From Bacteroidota bacterium (GTDB taxonomy: Bacteria; Bacteroidota; Bacteroidia; AKYH767-A; OLB10): a DNA stretch of 64,000 nucleotides. The position numbers and the translations under genes are program-made. The notes below the pieces were generated by a model. It saw only the letters and a program-made list of their open reading frames with translations. It did no database searches and was not told where the DNA came from. This document shows, in pieces, positions 1 through 8,539 of this stretch (the stretch's first letter is position 1; the number at the start of each line of letters is the position of its first letter). The stretch is from contig JAHEMF010000007.1 of the NCBI GenBank assembly GCA_024643795.1, positions 1-64,000 on the forward strand, read 5' to 3'.

Positions 1-1
1 T

Positions 2-166
2 AAATATAATAAACTGGCAATTGTGATAGGGAGCGAATCACAAGGAGTATCCAAAGAGGTTGCAGATAAAGCTGATCATCTGATCTCTATACCCGGGGCA
101 GGAGGAAAGGCAGATTCTTTGAATGCGGCTGTTGCCTGCGGTATAATATTGTCAAGGTTGTGTTAA
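2..166 (+). CDS. SpoU-family RNA 2'-O-ribose methyltransferase, C-terminal fragment
   Basis: Only the last 54 codons are in the window; the gene enters from the left edge. The translated end shows the two C-terminal SAM-binding motifs of the SpoU/TrmH (SPOUT) family: an IGSESQGVS block, and an IPGAGGKADSLNAAVA block matching the knot motif usually written IPM-G---SLN-SVA. These enzymes methylate ribose 2'-OH in tRNA or rRNA, but the substrate cannot be told from this fragment. The stop codon is followed by a hairpin that serves the convergent apaG rather than this gene. Confidence 0.85.
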   Translation, partial: KYNKLAIVIGSESQGVSKEVADKADHLISIPGAGGKADSLNAAVACGIILSRLC

Positions 167-193
167 AAAGAAAGGTCCCGTAAGAGCGGGACC
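166..193 (-). terminator. Intrinsic terminator downstream of apaG
   Basis: GGTCCCG and CGGGACC (174-180 and 187-193) form a 7-bp stem with a 6-base loop. Read on the minus strand the stem is followed by TTTCTTTTT, so it should terminate leftward transcription from apaG. The plus-strand side has no T-run. Confidence 0.7.
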
Positions 194-220
194 ACATATA
201 CTAAGATTATCAAGGTATTT

Positions 221-607
221 TTAATTTAACCGGCACGGAACTACCATTTTAAATTCAGGTATTTTCACATAAAAGAATTTCTGATCGGTCACCTTTTCCA
301 TAAGGTAAGTGCCAAACATTTTTCCCACCTCAGTATTCAGATTGCATCCTGAAACATATCGGTATGTTTCTCCTGGAGCAATGAATGGTTGTTCTCCAAC
401 AACACCTTCGCCTTCAACCTCACGCCTGGAGTTGTCGGAATCAACAATGTACCAATGTCGTTTTTTTAGCCGGATAGTATCAGAGCTTTCATTGCTGATA
501 GAGATACGATAGGCAAAAACAAAATGGCTGTGAGCCGGATTGCTGTGTGCGGGCTGATAAAAGGTCTCCACACTAACTTTGATACCTGCAGTAACTTCAG
601 TGGTCAT
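221..607 (-). CDS. apaG: ApaG domain protein (DUF525)
   Basis: A 128-residue protein made of one ApaG/DUF525 domain, a small Ig-like beta sandwich. The family is linked to Co2+/Mg2+ resistance phenotypes in enterobacteria, but its biochemical role is unknown. The core is visible: a YRISISNES strand, the RLKKRHWYIVDSD block, then VEGEGVVGEQPFIAPGE and the YRYVSGCNL strand. The open frame runs 39 codons further upstream to 724, but family alignment and length favour the internal ATG at 607 (MTTEVTAG). It is 128 bp from the T9SS plug gene, so it may have its own promoter; a TAAATTTG box lies at 643-650 on this strand. Confidence 0.9.
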   Translation of the reverse strand: MTTEVTAGIKVSVETFYQPAHSNPAHSHFVFAYRISISNESSDTIRLKKRHWYIVDSDNSRREVEGEGVVGEQPFIAPGETYRYVSGCNLNTEVGKMFGTYLMEKVTDQKFFYVKIPEFKMVVPCRLN

Positions 608-642
608 AGGGATAACTATTCGATTATATAAATGGGTTACTC

Positions 643-650
643 CAAATTTA
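643..650 (-). promoter_or_regulatory. TAnnTTTG -7 box of apaG
   Basis: TAAATTTG on the minus strand, 35 bases before the apaG ATG at 607. A weak candidate with no well-spaced -33 element; it lies in the 128-bp gap after the T9SS plug gene. Confidence 0.35.
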
Positions 651-735
651 TGAACCAGGAGCCAGTTTAGGAAGATATTTTGACCAACAGGCTGATTTGG
701 TGGGTGAAAAGCCCTTGAATTCAATCTTATACCAT

Positions 736-2043
736 TTAAATACGGCTTTCGAGACGGCTGAAACCTACCAGGCGGTCAAATCGTGCTCCAACCGGACGGA
801 AATAAACTAAAATGTGGTATTCATTGCGGGTCTCATAATGGCTGCCTTCTATGACTGTTTCATCAATCCGGTTCTTGCCATCTTCAACAAAAACATACTC
901 ATAGTCATAATAACCCTGTTTCAGATTCAACAACAGTTCATATGCTTCTTCATCTTCATTGAAAGTCATCTTGTTTGTGTTATCAACTCTCCAGTCAGAC
1001 AAAGCACCAAAAACATATAAATTACCTGTTGGCATCACTCTTTGTTTCAAAGTAAATTTCACATCCACGTATTCACCTTCCAGGTCATCATCCCTGCCTT
1101 CCTGATAGCGTATCAGAAAACGTCCATTAATATCATTTTCGATCGAATATTTTTCAGTAGACCGGTTTCGTGAAGGTGTCAAAACAGCAGTGTATCCACC
1201 TGGTGATCTTATAATCCTGTCAACCCACTGAGTTTGCATTCTTATGGTTCTTATATCAAAAGTCCTGAATTCATTACCGGCATAGAATGTATTCACATCC
1301 TCGTAGTCATATTCAAGCTCTTTGTCTTTCAGGAACAGTGGCTTCAGATCAGTGATTGCATTGTCCCATCTTCCATTCTGCATTATAACAACTTTAATCT
1401 CACTGAATGCATTTGTAACCGGAAGTGCAGGATGTAAAATGCTGAAATCAATTTCATGTTTTGTATCACGGTCGCCAATGAGTGTTGCCCGTTTAACATA
1501 TCCGTCAATTCCTACCAGTTGTTCAAAGACCATGATCCTTCGTGTAATAGTAGGCTGGTCCGCCATTCCATCTTCGTAAACTTTTAGTAAATAATTTCCA
1601 CTGATCTTTGGACGTACATCCCTTCCGGGTATAGTGGTTGTATAGTGAGTGTATGCTTGTATGGTATTGAACGACTGGCGATAGTCGTATATACGTTCTT
1701 CAAAAAAGCCATCCAGGTACTCATTTTCAATTAGGTTTGAAGGCCTCCAGGATGCGTCGCAATGTATGAGTGTGTAACTGTAGTTCTTGAGGTCTCCGGC
1801 GAGGTCGTCAAAACTGAGCACAAGCTGTTGGGGTGTTCCTAGTTCGATCACAGGGTCGGTTAGTTCCAGTCCCGACCTTTCTAGTTTTACGGTTCTGATA
1901 TTTTCTGAATATATATAGTTTTCAAATCTTGTGTAACCTTCTTTGTAATAATCATCCTGGCCTTGTACCTGAATCGCCAAAAGACACAGTACAAATACAA
2001 TGTTGATCATTTTTGGAATGATCAAGTTGTTTCCATTATTCAT
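736..2043 (-). CDS. Type IX secretion system plug protein (DUF5103)
   Basis: About 435 residues. An N-terminal hydrophobic segment (INIVFVLCLLAIQVQGQ) looks like a signal peptide, so the protein is exported. The body matches DUF5103, known as the Plug of the T9SS outer-membrane translocon: in Flavobacterium it closes the periplasmic end of the SprA channel when no PorV is bound. Recognisable segments are NYSYTLIHCDASWRPSNL and the later GALSDWRVDNTNKM, the latter resembling an early-set glycogen-binding Ig fold. The start is ambiguous: ATGs at 2058, 2046, 2043 and 2010 are in frame. ATG 2043 overlaps the ABC-F stop by 8 bp and follows a GGGGA tract; ATG 2010 gives the shortest signal peptide. 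The gene is probably translationally coupled to the ABC-F gene. Confidence 0.85.
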   Translation of the reverse strand: MNNGNNLIIPKMINIVFVLCLLAIQVQGQDDYYKEGYTRFENYIYSENIRTVKLERSGLELTDPVIELGTPQQLVLSFDDLAGDLKNYSYTLIHCDASWRPSNLIENEYLDGFFEERIYDYRQSFNTIQAYTHYTTTIPGRDVRPKISGNYLLKVYEDGMADQPTITRRIMVFEQLVGIDGYVKRATLIGDRDTKHEIDFSILHPALPVTNAFSEIKVVIMQNGRWDNAITDLKPLFLKDKELEYDYEDVNTFYAGNEFRTFDIRTIRMQTQWVDRIIRSPGGYTAVLTPSRNRSTEKYSIENDINGRFLIRYQEGRDDDLEGEYVDVKFTLKQRVMPTGNLYVFGALSDWRVDNTNKMTFNEDEEAYELLLNLKQGYYDYEYVFVEDGKNRIDETVIEGSHYETRNEYHILVYFRPVGARFDRLVGFSRLESRI

Positions 2044-3946
2044 CATTCCCCAATTCAATTAATTGATTAAAATTCAATTCCCATTCTTTCTTGAGTTCAG
2101 TCAGGTTGGAAAGAAGTTTGTCATGCTCGGACTGTACCACTCTTAGTTTTTCATGATCAGAATATACTTCTTCGTTACTCATGATCTCCAGTTTTTCCTT
2201 GATCTGATCTTCGGTACTTCGAATATCGTCTTCGAGACGGCTGATACCGCTTTGCAGCTTTTTGATCACTTTTTGAGAATCCTGAACATTGTTTTTTGGG
2301 CTATCTGAGGTTTTAACTTTTACAGTCTTCACAACCGGTGTTTCATTTGCATCCTGACTTTCCTTCCAGATCTCAAATTCGCTGTAGCTTCCAGGGTATT
2401 CCTTGATGGTCTTATCTTCAATATACCATATTTTATTCGCTACTTCACCAAGAAAGAATCTGTCGTGAGAAATAACCACAAACGAGCCACGATAATCATT
2501 CAATACTTTAATCAGGGTATTAACTGATTGGATGTCTAAATGATTGGTTGGCTCATCCAGCAATAAAAAGTTTGCTTTAGTAAGCATTGTTTTGGCCAGC
2601 GCAACACGTGATTTTTCACCTCCCGACAACACTTTGATTTTCTTAAATACGTCATCTCCCTTAAATAGAAAAGCACCCAAAAGCGTTCTCAGCCTATTGT
2701 CAGTTTCGTCCGGTGCCATCACCTGCAACTCTTCAAGGATACTATTTTTCAGGTTCAAACTTTCCAGCTGATGTTGAGCAAATACTGACTTTACCACATT
2801 GTATCCATCTTCCATTACACCCTCAAAGGGCTCTATTCCGGCGATCATCCTGAGTAATGTTGTTTTACCTGTACCATTGGCTCCTATTAGCGCAATTTTG
2901 TCGCCGCGTTCAATAAGAGAACCTGTATCATTGAAGATAACACTATCTTGATATGCCTTTCGTTTAACATTGAGCTTATTGATCACCTTGCCCGGTTGAA
3001 CGGCAAGGTCTAGTTTCATTTTTATCACCGGAACTGAATCATCCAGGTCACTTATTTTTTCAAGCTTATCCAACATTTTTATTCTGGACTGTACAGCTTT
3101 TGCCTTACTGGCTTTTGCTCTGAACCTATTAATGAACTTTTCTTGCTCACGAATGTATTTTTCCTGATTCTTAACCTGGTTTTTTCGTAGTTCATCTCTG
3201 CTCTGTTTTTCTTCCAGATAATAGCTGTAATTACCTTCATAAAACTGCAATGATTCATCCCTGACCTCAACGATGCGGTCTGCTATACTGTCAAGAAAAT
3301 ACCGATCATGCGACACCACTATCAAAGCACCCTTGAAACTTTCAAGATATTCTTCAAGCCACTTAATAGAAGGAAGGTCGAGGTGGTTGGTAGGCTCATC
3401 CAGTAACAAGAGGTCTGGTTGGGTAAGAAGGATCTTTGCAAGCATCACCCGCATCCGCCAGCCACCCGAAAATTTCTTTAATGATTTGCTTAATTCTTCT
3501 GTTTTGAATCCAAGTCCTTCGAGGACCATTTCCGCCTTGTGCTGACAAGAATAGCCATCGAGAGCAGCATATTCTGATTGTGCATCATGCAATTCATGTA
3601 AAAGTTCATCTGAACTGTCGGTCTCAAGCTTTTTCAAACAATCATCAATGATCTTTGCAAGTTCATTTTGCCTTTCAAAAGCTTCCATTGCTACTTCAAC
3701 AATGGATCTGTCGCTTTCGTATGATAGCAGATCCTGATTTAAAAAGCCTATAATAGCTCCCTTCTGACTTGTAATTTCTCCTGAAGAAGGTGAGTACTCA
3801 CCAGCAATAACTCTGAGCAGGGTAGATTTGCCTGATCCATTCGGACCTATCAACCCTGTTTTAACACCCGGGTCTATATGCCAGGAAACATCCCTGAAAA
3901 GGTAACGGGAGCCAAATTCAAATGTAATATTGTTTAGAACGAACAA
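2036..3946 (-). CDS. ABC-F family ATPase
   Basis: Two tandem ABC ATPase domains without membrane segments, as in the ABC-F translation-factor family (EttA, Uup, YfmR). Each half has Walker A (GPNGSGKST and GANGTGKTT), a signature loop (FSGGWRMR and LSGGEKSR) and a Walker B ending LLLDEPTNHLD. A charged linker separates them, and a C-terminal coiled coil follows (about the last 80 residues), typical of Uup/YfmR-like members. They act on the ribosomal E site; the exact subgroup is not determinable here. No ATG opens the frame. A GTG at 3994 would overlap the upstream gene by 29 bp. I prefer TTG at 3946, which yields MFVLNNITFEFG, matching where family members start, and leaves a 19-bp gap. Confidence 0.88.
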   Translation of the reverse strand: MFVLNNITFEFGSRYLFRDVSWHIDPGVKTGLIGPNGSGKSTLLRVIAGEYSPSSGEITSQKGAIIGFLNQDLLSYESDRSIVEVAMEAFERQNELAKIIDDCLKKLETDSSDELLHELHDAQSEYAALDGYSCQHKAEMVLEGLGFKTEELSKSLKKFSGGWRMRVMLAKILLTQPDLLLLDEPTNHLDLPSIKWLEEYLESFKGALIVVSHDRYFLDSIADRIVEVRDESLQFYEGNYSYYLEEKQSRDELRKNQVKNQEKYIREQEKFINRFRAKASKAKAVQSRIKMLDKLEKISDLDDSVPVIKMKLDLAVQPGKVINKLNVKRKAYQDSVIFNDTGSLIERGDKIALIGANGTGKTTLLRMIAGIEPFEGVMEDGYNVVKSVFAQHQLESLNLKNSILEELQVMAPDETDNRLRTLLGAFLFKGDDVFKKIKVLSGGEKSRVALAKTMLTKANFLLLDEPTNHLDIQSVNTLIKVLNDYRGSFVVISHDRFFLGEVANKIWYIEDKTIKEYPGSYSEFEIWKESQDANETPVVKTVKVKTSDSPKNNVQDSQKVIKKLQSGISRLEDDIRSTEDQIKEKLEIMSNEEVYSDHEKLRVVQSEHDKLLSNLTELKKEWELNFNQLIELGNDE

Positions 3947-3965
3947 ACTGTAATTTCTTAATGTA

Positions 3966-5825
3966 TTAGTAATTGATGAAATCTTCAAAAACACATTGAA
4001 GATATGCTTCCGCAGATCTTTGCAAAGTTACGTCACTTTCTTTTACCTCTGAATCTTTTCTTTGAGCTGCCAATGATATGTCCTTGCTATAGATATTGCC
4101 TTGGGTGATGAAAGTAAATGCGTTATCCTGTGATAAATACGCAAAATCATGTCGTGAGCTGTTTAGTAAGTTATTACTCCAGGTATACTTAGAAGAGTTA
4201 AGATCCATCTGGTCGAGCAACGTGGCGGGAATATCATGCTGTGCACCAATATGATCATTGACTTTGCCTTTGAACTCAGGTTTTAAAGCTCCACCCGTTA
4301 TTAATAGCGGGATTCTTCTGGCCAAAGGGTCATAGTAGTTTCTCTGCTTTGGAAGCATGTGGCCATGATCTGCCACTAAAAGGATAACTGTATTGTCGTA
4401 AAATGGCTGTGTTTTAAGTTGGTCCAGAAATTTCCCTAAGCAAAAGTCGGTGTAGTAAGCTGATTTCCTGAACTTATCAGGGTCGTCGGAGCCATTGAAT
4501 GGGGTGTTCATTGGAACTTCAAATGGTTCGTGTGTGCTGAGCGTGAGAATAACTGAAAAAAATGGTTCTTTAACTGAAGTGAGGTCGCCATGCATTCTTT
4601 CGAAAACTATTCCATCATGTGCTCCCCACTTACTGTTCATATCCTCACTATTAAAATCATCTTTACTTATGATCTTATCAAAACCTTGTGAAAGTAAATA
4701 TGAACGCATATTAGCAAAACCTAGCTCACCACCATAATAAAAGGAGTTTGAATATCCTATTGCCTTGAATGAGTTTGATAACGATGGTAACCTTTGGGTC
4801 TTTTCAGGAAAACGAATGATAGATTTGTTTGGTTGGGCCGGAAACCCACTTAATATGGAGGTCAAACCCTGATCGGTCCTGAACCCGGATGAATAGATGT
4901 TTGAAAAGAGAAGCCCCTGTTTTTGATACTTATCAAAATTTGGTGTAACTCCGGATTCACCGTTTAATGATTCAATTATATCTGCTGTCCAGCTCTCCAG
5001 AATTACAATGATGACATTTGGTTTAGTTGCACTTTCTTTTAAAATGGAATTGGTTTGGAAAGCTTTTCCCTTGTTGAGTAAATTATCAACAATTTCCCTT
5101 GCATCAGCATTATCCATGAAGATGTATGGGTTACTATTTGTTACACTGGATAATTTCAGGCTGCTGCCAAGGCTCCACAGCGGATTGGTAGCAATGTGAT
5201 TTAAAGTCCTGTTTGATGAAAAATATGCGGCACTTTCATTTATGGGTATCTGTTGTAGGCCGCCTCTTAAGCCAATCACGATGAAGGCAAGCGTGGCAAA
5301 AACGCTTACGGATCTTTGAAAATAGCCAGATTCAACCGGTGTTTCAGCCTTGTTGATGTATTGCAGAAATATCCGGATAAAAGCAAAATATATAATGATC
5401 AACAATGATGTGCCTCCTATCAAGAGTCCCCAGGATGCTGAGGCGATCACTTCAGCCGGATCAGTTAAAAATGCAACCGCCCTGTTATTTATCAGTGTGC
5501 CCCAATGTTGGTAAACAATCAGGTTGCCAGCTCCTATCAGTATCACAATAGAAAGCACTATAACATGGTAAATCTTATGTATTTTTTTTAATGCAGTGTT
5601 CTTGATGAAAATATTGAATGCCCAAATGATGAAAGGGATAATTAATAAGTAACAAGTAACAGCGGTGTCAAGTCTTAGTGCATGATATAAGGTAGATAAG
5701 CTTTCAGTTACACTTGCGCCATCGTTCCATGGTAGTTGAAGGAATAGAAAAACGATCCTGAATACCAGGAAGATCGTTATCCAATAGATAAACAGTTTGA
5801 CAATAAAGAAAAGCTGTTTGAACAT
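3966..5825 (-). CDS. LtaS-like membrane phosphoglycerol transferase / sulfatase-fold enzyme
   Basis: 619 residues: five membrane segments in the first 190 (near 5-30, 55-74, 86-106, 130-155, 172-188), then an extracytoplasmic alkaline-phosphatase-superfamily domain. Metal and catalytic positions of the LtaS/OpgB type are visible: Glu277 in LESW, the nucleophile Thr317 in GFRTDQG, His432 in THEPF, and D486-H487-G-H489 late in the domain. In Gram-positives such enzymes polymerise lipoteichoic acid; in Gram-negatives relatives transfer phosphoglycerol or phosphoethanolamine to glycans or lipid A. Substrate here is unknown. The gene lies 5 bp after a DUF2807 lipoprotein gene and in one run with a PagL-like lipid A deacylase, which suggests an envelope-modifying role (inference). 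Confidence 0.82.
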   Translation of the reverse strand: MFKQLFFIVKLFIYWITIFLVFRIVFLFLQLPWNDGASVTESLSTLYHALRLDTAVTCYLLIIPFIIWAFNIFIKNTALKKIHKIYHVIVLSIVILIGAGNLIVYQHWGTLINNRAVAFLTDPAEVIASASWGLLIGGTSLLIIIYFAFIRIFLQYINKAETPVESGYFQRSVSVFATLAFIVIGLRGGLQQIPINESAAYFSSNRTLNHIATNPLWSLGSSLKLSSVTNSNPYIFMDNADAREIVDNLLNKGKAFQTNSILKESATKPNVIIVILESWTADIIESLNGESGVTPNFDKYQKQGLLFSNIYSSGFRTDQGLTSILSGFPAQPNKSIIRFPEKTQRLPSLSNSFKAIGYSNSFYYGGELGFANMRSYLLSQGFDKIISKDDFNSEDMNSKWGAHDGIVFERMHGDLTSVKEPFFSVILTLSTHEPFEVPMNTPFNGSDDPDKFRKSAYYTDFCLGKFLDQLKTQPFYDNTVILLVADHGHMLPKQRNYYDPLARRIPLLITGGALKPEFKGKVNDHIGAQHDIPATLLDQMDLNSSKYTWSNNLLNSSRHDFAYLSQDNAFTFITQGNIYSKDISLAAQRKDSEVKESDVTLQRSAEAYLQCVFEDFINY

Positions 5826-5830
5826 TTGCT

Positions 5831-6568
5831 TTATCCTTTGATAAGTTTACCCTTACCTTCTATTGTAGATTGTATTATCTCGGGATCACCATAATAAATA
5901 ATATTTCCGGTGTAATAGATATATATGCTTATTTGATTGGGGGAATAAATAGTTACATCACCAGTGCCATAGTTAGATACATTACTATAATTGCTGTTCA
6001 ATTCGCGGCCAACTATATATCCGTTACCTGCTGTATAAACAGCGAAGTGATTTGTTCGCCCTTTGAATTCCATATCAATAGGACCGGTATGCATGGCAAC
6101 CTCCAATAATTTATTATTTACAATCATGGAGATAGCACCTGTGCCATCCCAGCTTTCAACTCTGATCTTCTCGGTTGTAAGTGTATCTGAGCACTGAAAG
6201 TTTCCGGCACCATAGGTGTTAATGTGTTCAAGGTTATTTCCATAAACGTCAATTCGAAATTGATTATGCAGATCTCTTAACCAGTTGCAACGATTAATAT
6301 TTTTTACCTGGAGGGTGTTATCGTTCACTTCAGTGGTTATTCCATCTATCAAATTTTTACCACATGTAACCTCAACTCTGAATTCATTTGACACATGATA
6401 ATAAACATCAACATCCTGCGACATGTGTATTGTTGTAAATGGTTCAATGCTTCGACTTTCTGTTGTAGTTGCTCCGGTGCCTTTTAGGCAATTGCAAAAG
6501 TCATCTTTAGTGCATCCGCTGAAAAAAAGTGTTACTGAGGCAATTACAAATAACCTTGTTGGTTTCAT
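5831..6568 (-). CDS. DUF2807 (GIN domain) lipoprotein
   Basis: 245 residues beginning with a lipoprotein signal peptide; Cys19 of FFSGC is the likely lipidated residue. The rest fits the DUF2807 'putative auto-transporter adhesin head GIN' beta-helix: repeated short strands with asparagine and glycine turns (HINTYGAGNFQC, AVYTAGNGYIVG, VSNYGTGDVTIY). This family is abundant in Bacteroidota and has no established function. The ATG overlaps the stop of the PagL-like gene by four bases (ATGA) and the stop is 5 bp before the LtaS-like gene, so the three are almost certainly co-transcribed. Confidence 0.85.
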   Translation of the reverse strand: MKPTRLFVIASVTLFFSGCTKDDFCNCLKGTGATTTESRSIEPFTTIHMSQDVDVYYHVSNEFRVEVTCGKNLIDGITTEVNDNTLQVKNINRCNWLRDLHNQFRIDVYGNNLEHINTYGAGNFQCSDTLTTEKIRVESWDGTGAISMIVNNKLLEVAMHTGPIDMEFKGRTNHFAVYTAGNGYIVGRELNSNYSNVSNYGTGDVTIYSPNQISIYIYYTGNIIYYGDPEIIQSTIEGKGKLIKG

Positions 6569-7680
6569 TTTACTTTTTCTTTTTGTTTAAATCGATAACC
6601 TGCTCCAAATTCAACGAAGTCAGCTTTACCGAAGTGTGTTTTTAAATGTAACAATGCGATCAAGCTTTTACCAACACGGTATCTCATACCAATTCTGTGA
6701 TAAAATGATCCATCGCCCGGAATTTTGTTATAAAAATATCCACCCATGTTTACTATAAACGAAAAGTTATCAAATATCATTTCATATCCACCATGGACAC
6801 CAAATCTGGAGGCTTCAGCTTTGGATGATGTTTCAATGTTTTTTGCCTCAAAGCGGTCATTCAAAGAGCTGTCATAGAAATAATCGGCGCCAAAGCTCCA
6901 GGCACTTTTTTGTGACACTCTGTAGGCCTTTTCAATACTTAAAGTAAAAGCCATGTAATTCTTACCCTCAGGAGGATAGATTTGCTTTGTAGAAGCGGAT
7001 CCAAAAGCCATCCACCATGTTTGTTTGTTGAATGTGGTGCTCCTGCTATGATCTACATATCCCTTTTTTCCTAACCCAACGGATAATGAGCCTCTCCAGG
7101 TAGCTAAGTTTATACCCAGATTGGGGATCACTATGCTGCCGTTGGACTTGTGTGAAAGTGATGGTCCTGTTTTAAATAACACCCGGTCAGAAATTCTGTA
7201 AGTTAGTGAGGGGTGTAGTAAAATAGCGGCATTCATTCGGGTGCCTATGGCAATATCCTTGTAATTATCATCCGGGTCAAATACTTTGGTTAAGTAGCTC
7301 AATCCCCATCCAAATTTAAAACTAAGTTGAAGTGGACCTTTACCTGCCAGATGAAAGTCGATGAATGGTATCAAGGAAAACGCATTTCCTAGAGTTTCTC
7401 TGTTAGCTAGATCCCAATATATGGCAGTTATGCCAATGTTTGGGTATCCATAAGCCTGATGCCAGGGTTTTGCACCACACATTTTTTTTGATACTTCGAG
7501 CTCATAGGCTTCGATGTGCCCGGTTTGCAAATGCAGCATATCAGGGTGATGAGTTATCAGAAACCCCTGATGGTAAGTGAAACCCACATTTAATGTGTAA
7601 CACAGTGAATCTGAATTCGATGCTGCCAGAGTGCAAGAACCCATCACAATAAACCCGAATAATAAGAGGTTCTTCAACAT
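6565..7680 (-). CDS. Acyloxyacyl hydrolase, PagL-like outer-membrane lipid A deacylase
   Basis: 371 residues with an N-terminal signal peptide and amphipathic strands ending in aromatic residues, as expected for an outer-membrane barrel. The PagL hallmark HxSNG is present at 177-181 (LSHKSNGS), with His177 and Ser179 in the catalytic positions, followed by PNLGIN. PagL removes the 3-O acyl chain of lipid A, altering endotoxicity and membrane packing. The protein is about twice the length of Pseudomonas PagL (around 150 residues mature), with extra strands on both sides, as is usual in Bacteroidota homologues. First gene of the leftward envelope run; a TAnnTTTG box sits 4 bases upstream of its ATG. 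Confidence 0.78.
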   Translation of the reverse strand: MLKNLLLFGFIVMGSCTLAASNSDSLCYTLNVGFTYHQGFLITHHPDMLHLQTGHIEAYELEVSKKMCGAKPWHQAYGYPNIGITAIYWDLANRETLGNAFSLIPFIDFHLAGKGPLQLSFKFGWGLSYLTKVFDPDDNYKDIAIGTRMNAAILLHPSLTYRISDRVLFKTGPSLSHKSNGSIVIPNLGINLATWRGSLSVGLGKKGYVDHSRSTTFNKQTWWMAFGSASTKQIYPPEGKNYMAFTLSIEKAYRVSQKSAWSFGADYFYDSSLNDRFEAKNIETSSKAEASRFGVHGGYEMIFDNFSFIVNMGGYFYNKIPGDGSFYHRIGMRYRVGKSLIALLHLKTHFGKADFVEFGAGYRFKQKEKVK

Positions 7681-7684
7681 GGCG

Positions 7685-7692
7685 CAAAGATA
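7685..7692 (-). promoter_or_regulatory. TAnnTTTG -7 box of the PagL-like gene, start-proximal
   Basis: On the minus strand the box TATCTTTG ends 4 bases before the ATG at 7680. With the Bacteroidota geometry (box centred near -7) transcription would begin at or next to the start codon, giving a leaderless message. No TTG is seen at the -33 spacing. Confidence 0.45.
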
Positions 7693-7721
7693 ATATAGTA
7701 GATACTTCCTGCTGAACTTTA

Positions 7722-7729
7722 TAAATTTG
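7722..7729 (+). promoter_or_regulatory. TAnnTTTG -7 box of mazG
   Basis: TAAATTTG ends 14 bases before the mazG ATG in the short divergent region. No clear -33 TTG is present at the usual distance, so this is a partial match. Confidence 0.4.
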
Positions 7730-7743
7730 TCAAAAACTCACCT

Positions 7744-8514
7744 ATGGACCCCAGATTAAAGGCATTTGAGAGGTTGTTGAACATAATGGATGATCTTCGG
7801 GCAGGATGTCCCTGGGACAAGGAGCAAACTATGGATTCATTGAGACATCTCACCATTGAGGAGGTGTATGAATTGAATGATGCAATCCTGGATGGTGACC
7901 ACGGTGAGGTCAAAAAAGAACTTGGCGATATCTTCCTTCACTTAATATTCTACTCCAAAATAGCTTCTGAGCAAGAGCTATTTGACGTCGCTGATGTTTT
8001 GAATCAGCAATGTGAAAAGTTGATCCACAGGCATCCACATATTTATGGTGAGACCAAGGTGACTGATGCGGAAGAAGTTTCGCGTAACTGGGAAAAGTTA
8101 AAATTAAAAGAAGGAAAAAAATCAGTACTTGAAGGTGTTCCCGGTTCACTTCCTTCATTGGTCAAAGCTATCAGGATCCAGGACAAAGTGAAAGCTTCAG
8201 GGTTCGATTGGGAGAATGCCGAACAGGTGCTTGATAAAGTGGAAGAAGAGTTGAATGAATTGAGAAAAGAGATTCGAAATGATGAACAGGAGCAAATAAA
8301 AAGTGAATTAGGCGACCTGCTTTTTTCGATTGTTAATTTTTCCCGCTTTTTAAATATTAATCCGGATGAAGCTTTGGAATTAACAAACAGGAAATTCATT
8401 GCACGTTATAAATTCATGGAGGAAGAAGTTAGAAAAGTTGGAAAGGATCTCCACACAATGGATCTTGCTGAAATGGATTTGTACTGGAATAAGGCTAAGT
8501 CGGTTGGATTGTGA
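7744..8514 (+). CDS. mazG: MazG nucleoside triphosphate pyrophosphohydrolase
   Basis: 256 residues with the two MazG domains of the E. coli type. The N-terminal one carries CPWDKEQT and the metal-binding EEVYELNDAI plus KKELGDIFLH pair; the C-terminal one carries KVEEELNELRKEI and KSELGDLLFSIVNFSRF. The enzyme hydrolyses (d)NTPs to NMP and pyrophosphate, which clears non-canonical or excess nucleotides, and in E. coli it also modulates ppGpp. It stands alone on the plus strand, divergent from the PagL-like gene and convergent with the ZIP transporter gene 25 bp downstream. Confidence 0.95.
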   Translation: MDPRLKAFERLLNIMDDLRAGCPWDKEQTMDSLRHLTIEEVYELNDAILDGDHGEVKKELGDIFLHLIFYSKIASEQELFDVADVLNQQCEKLIHRHPHIYGETKVTDAEEVSRNWEKLKLKEGKKSVLEGVPGSLPSLVKAIRIQDKVKASGFDWENAEQVLDKVEEELNELRKEIRNDEQEQIKSELGDLLFSIVNFSRFLNINPDEALELTNRKFIARYKFMEEEVRKVGKDLHTMDLAEMDLYWNKAKSVGL

Positions 8515-8539
8515 CCCTTACCCATGTCATCTGTTGCAA

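Noticed and set aside
5831-6568. Autotransporter adhesin
   Set aside because: The DUF2807 label mentions an adhesin head, but the protein is a 245-residue lipoprotein with no translocator barrel.
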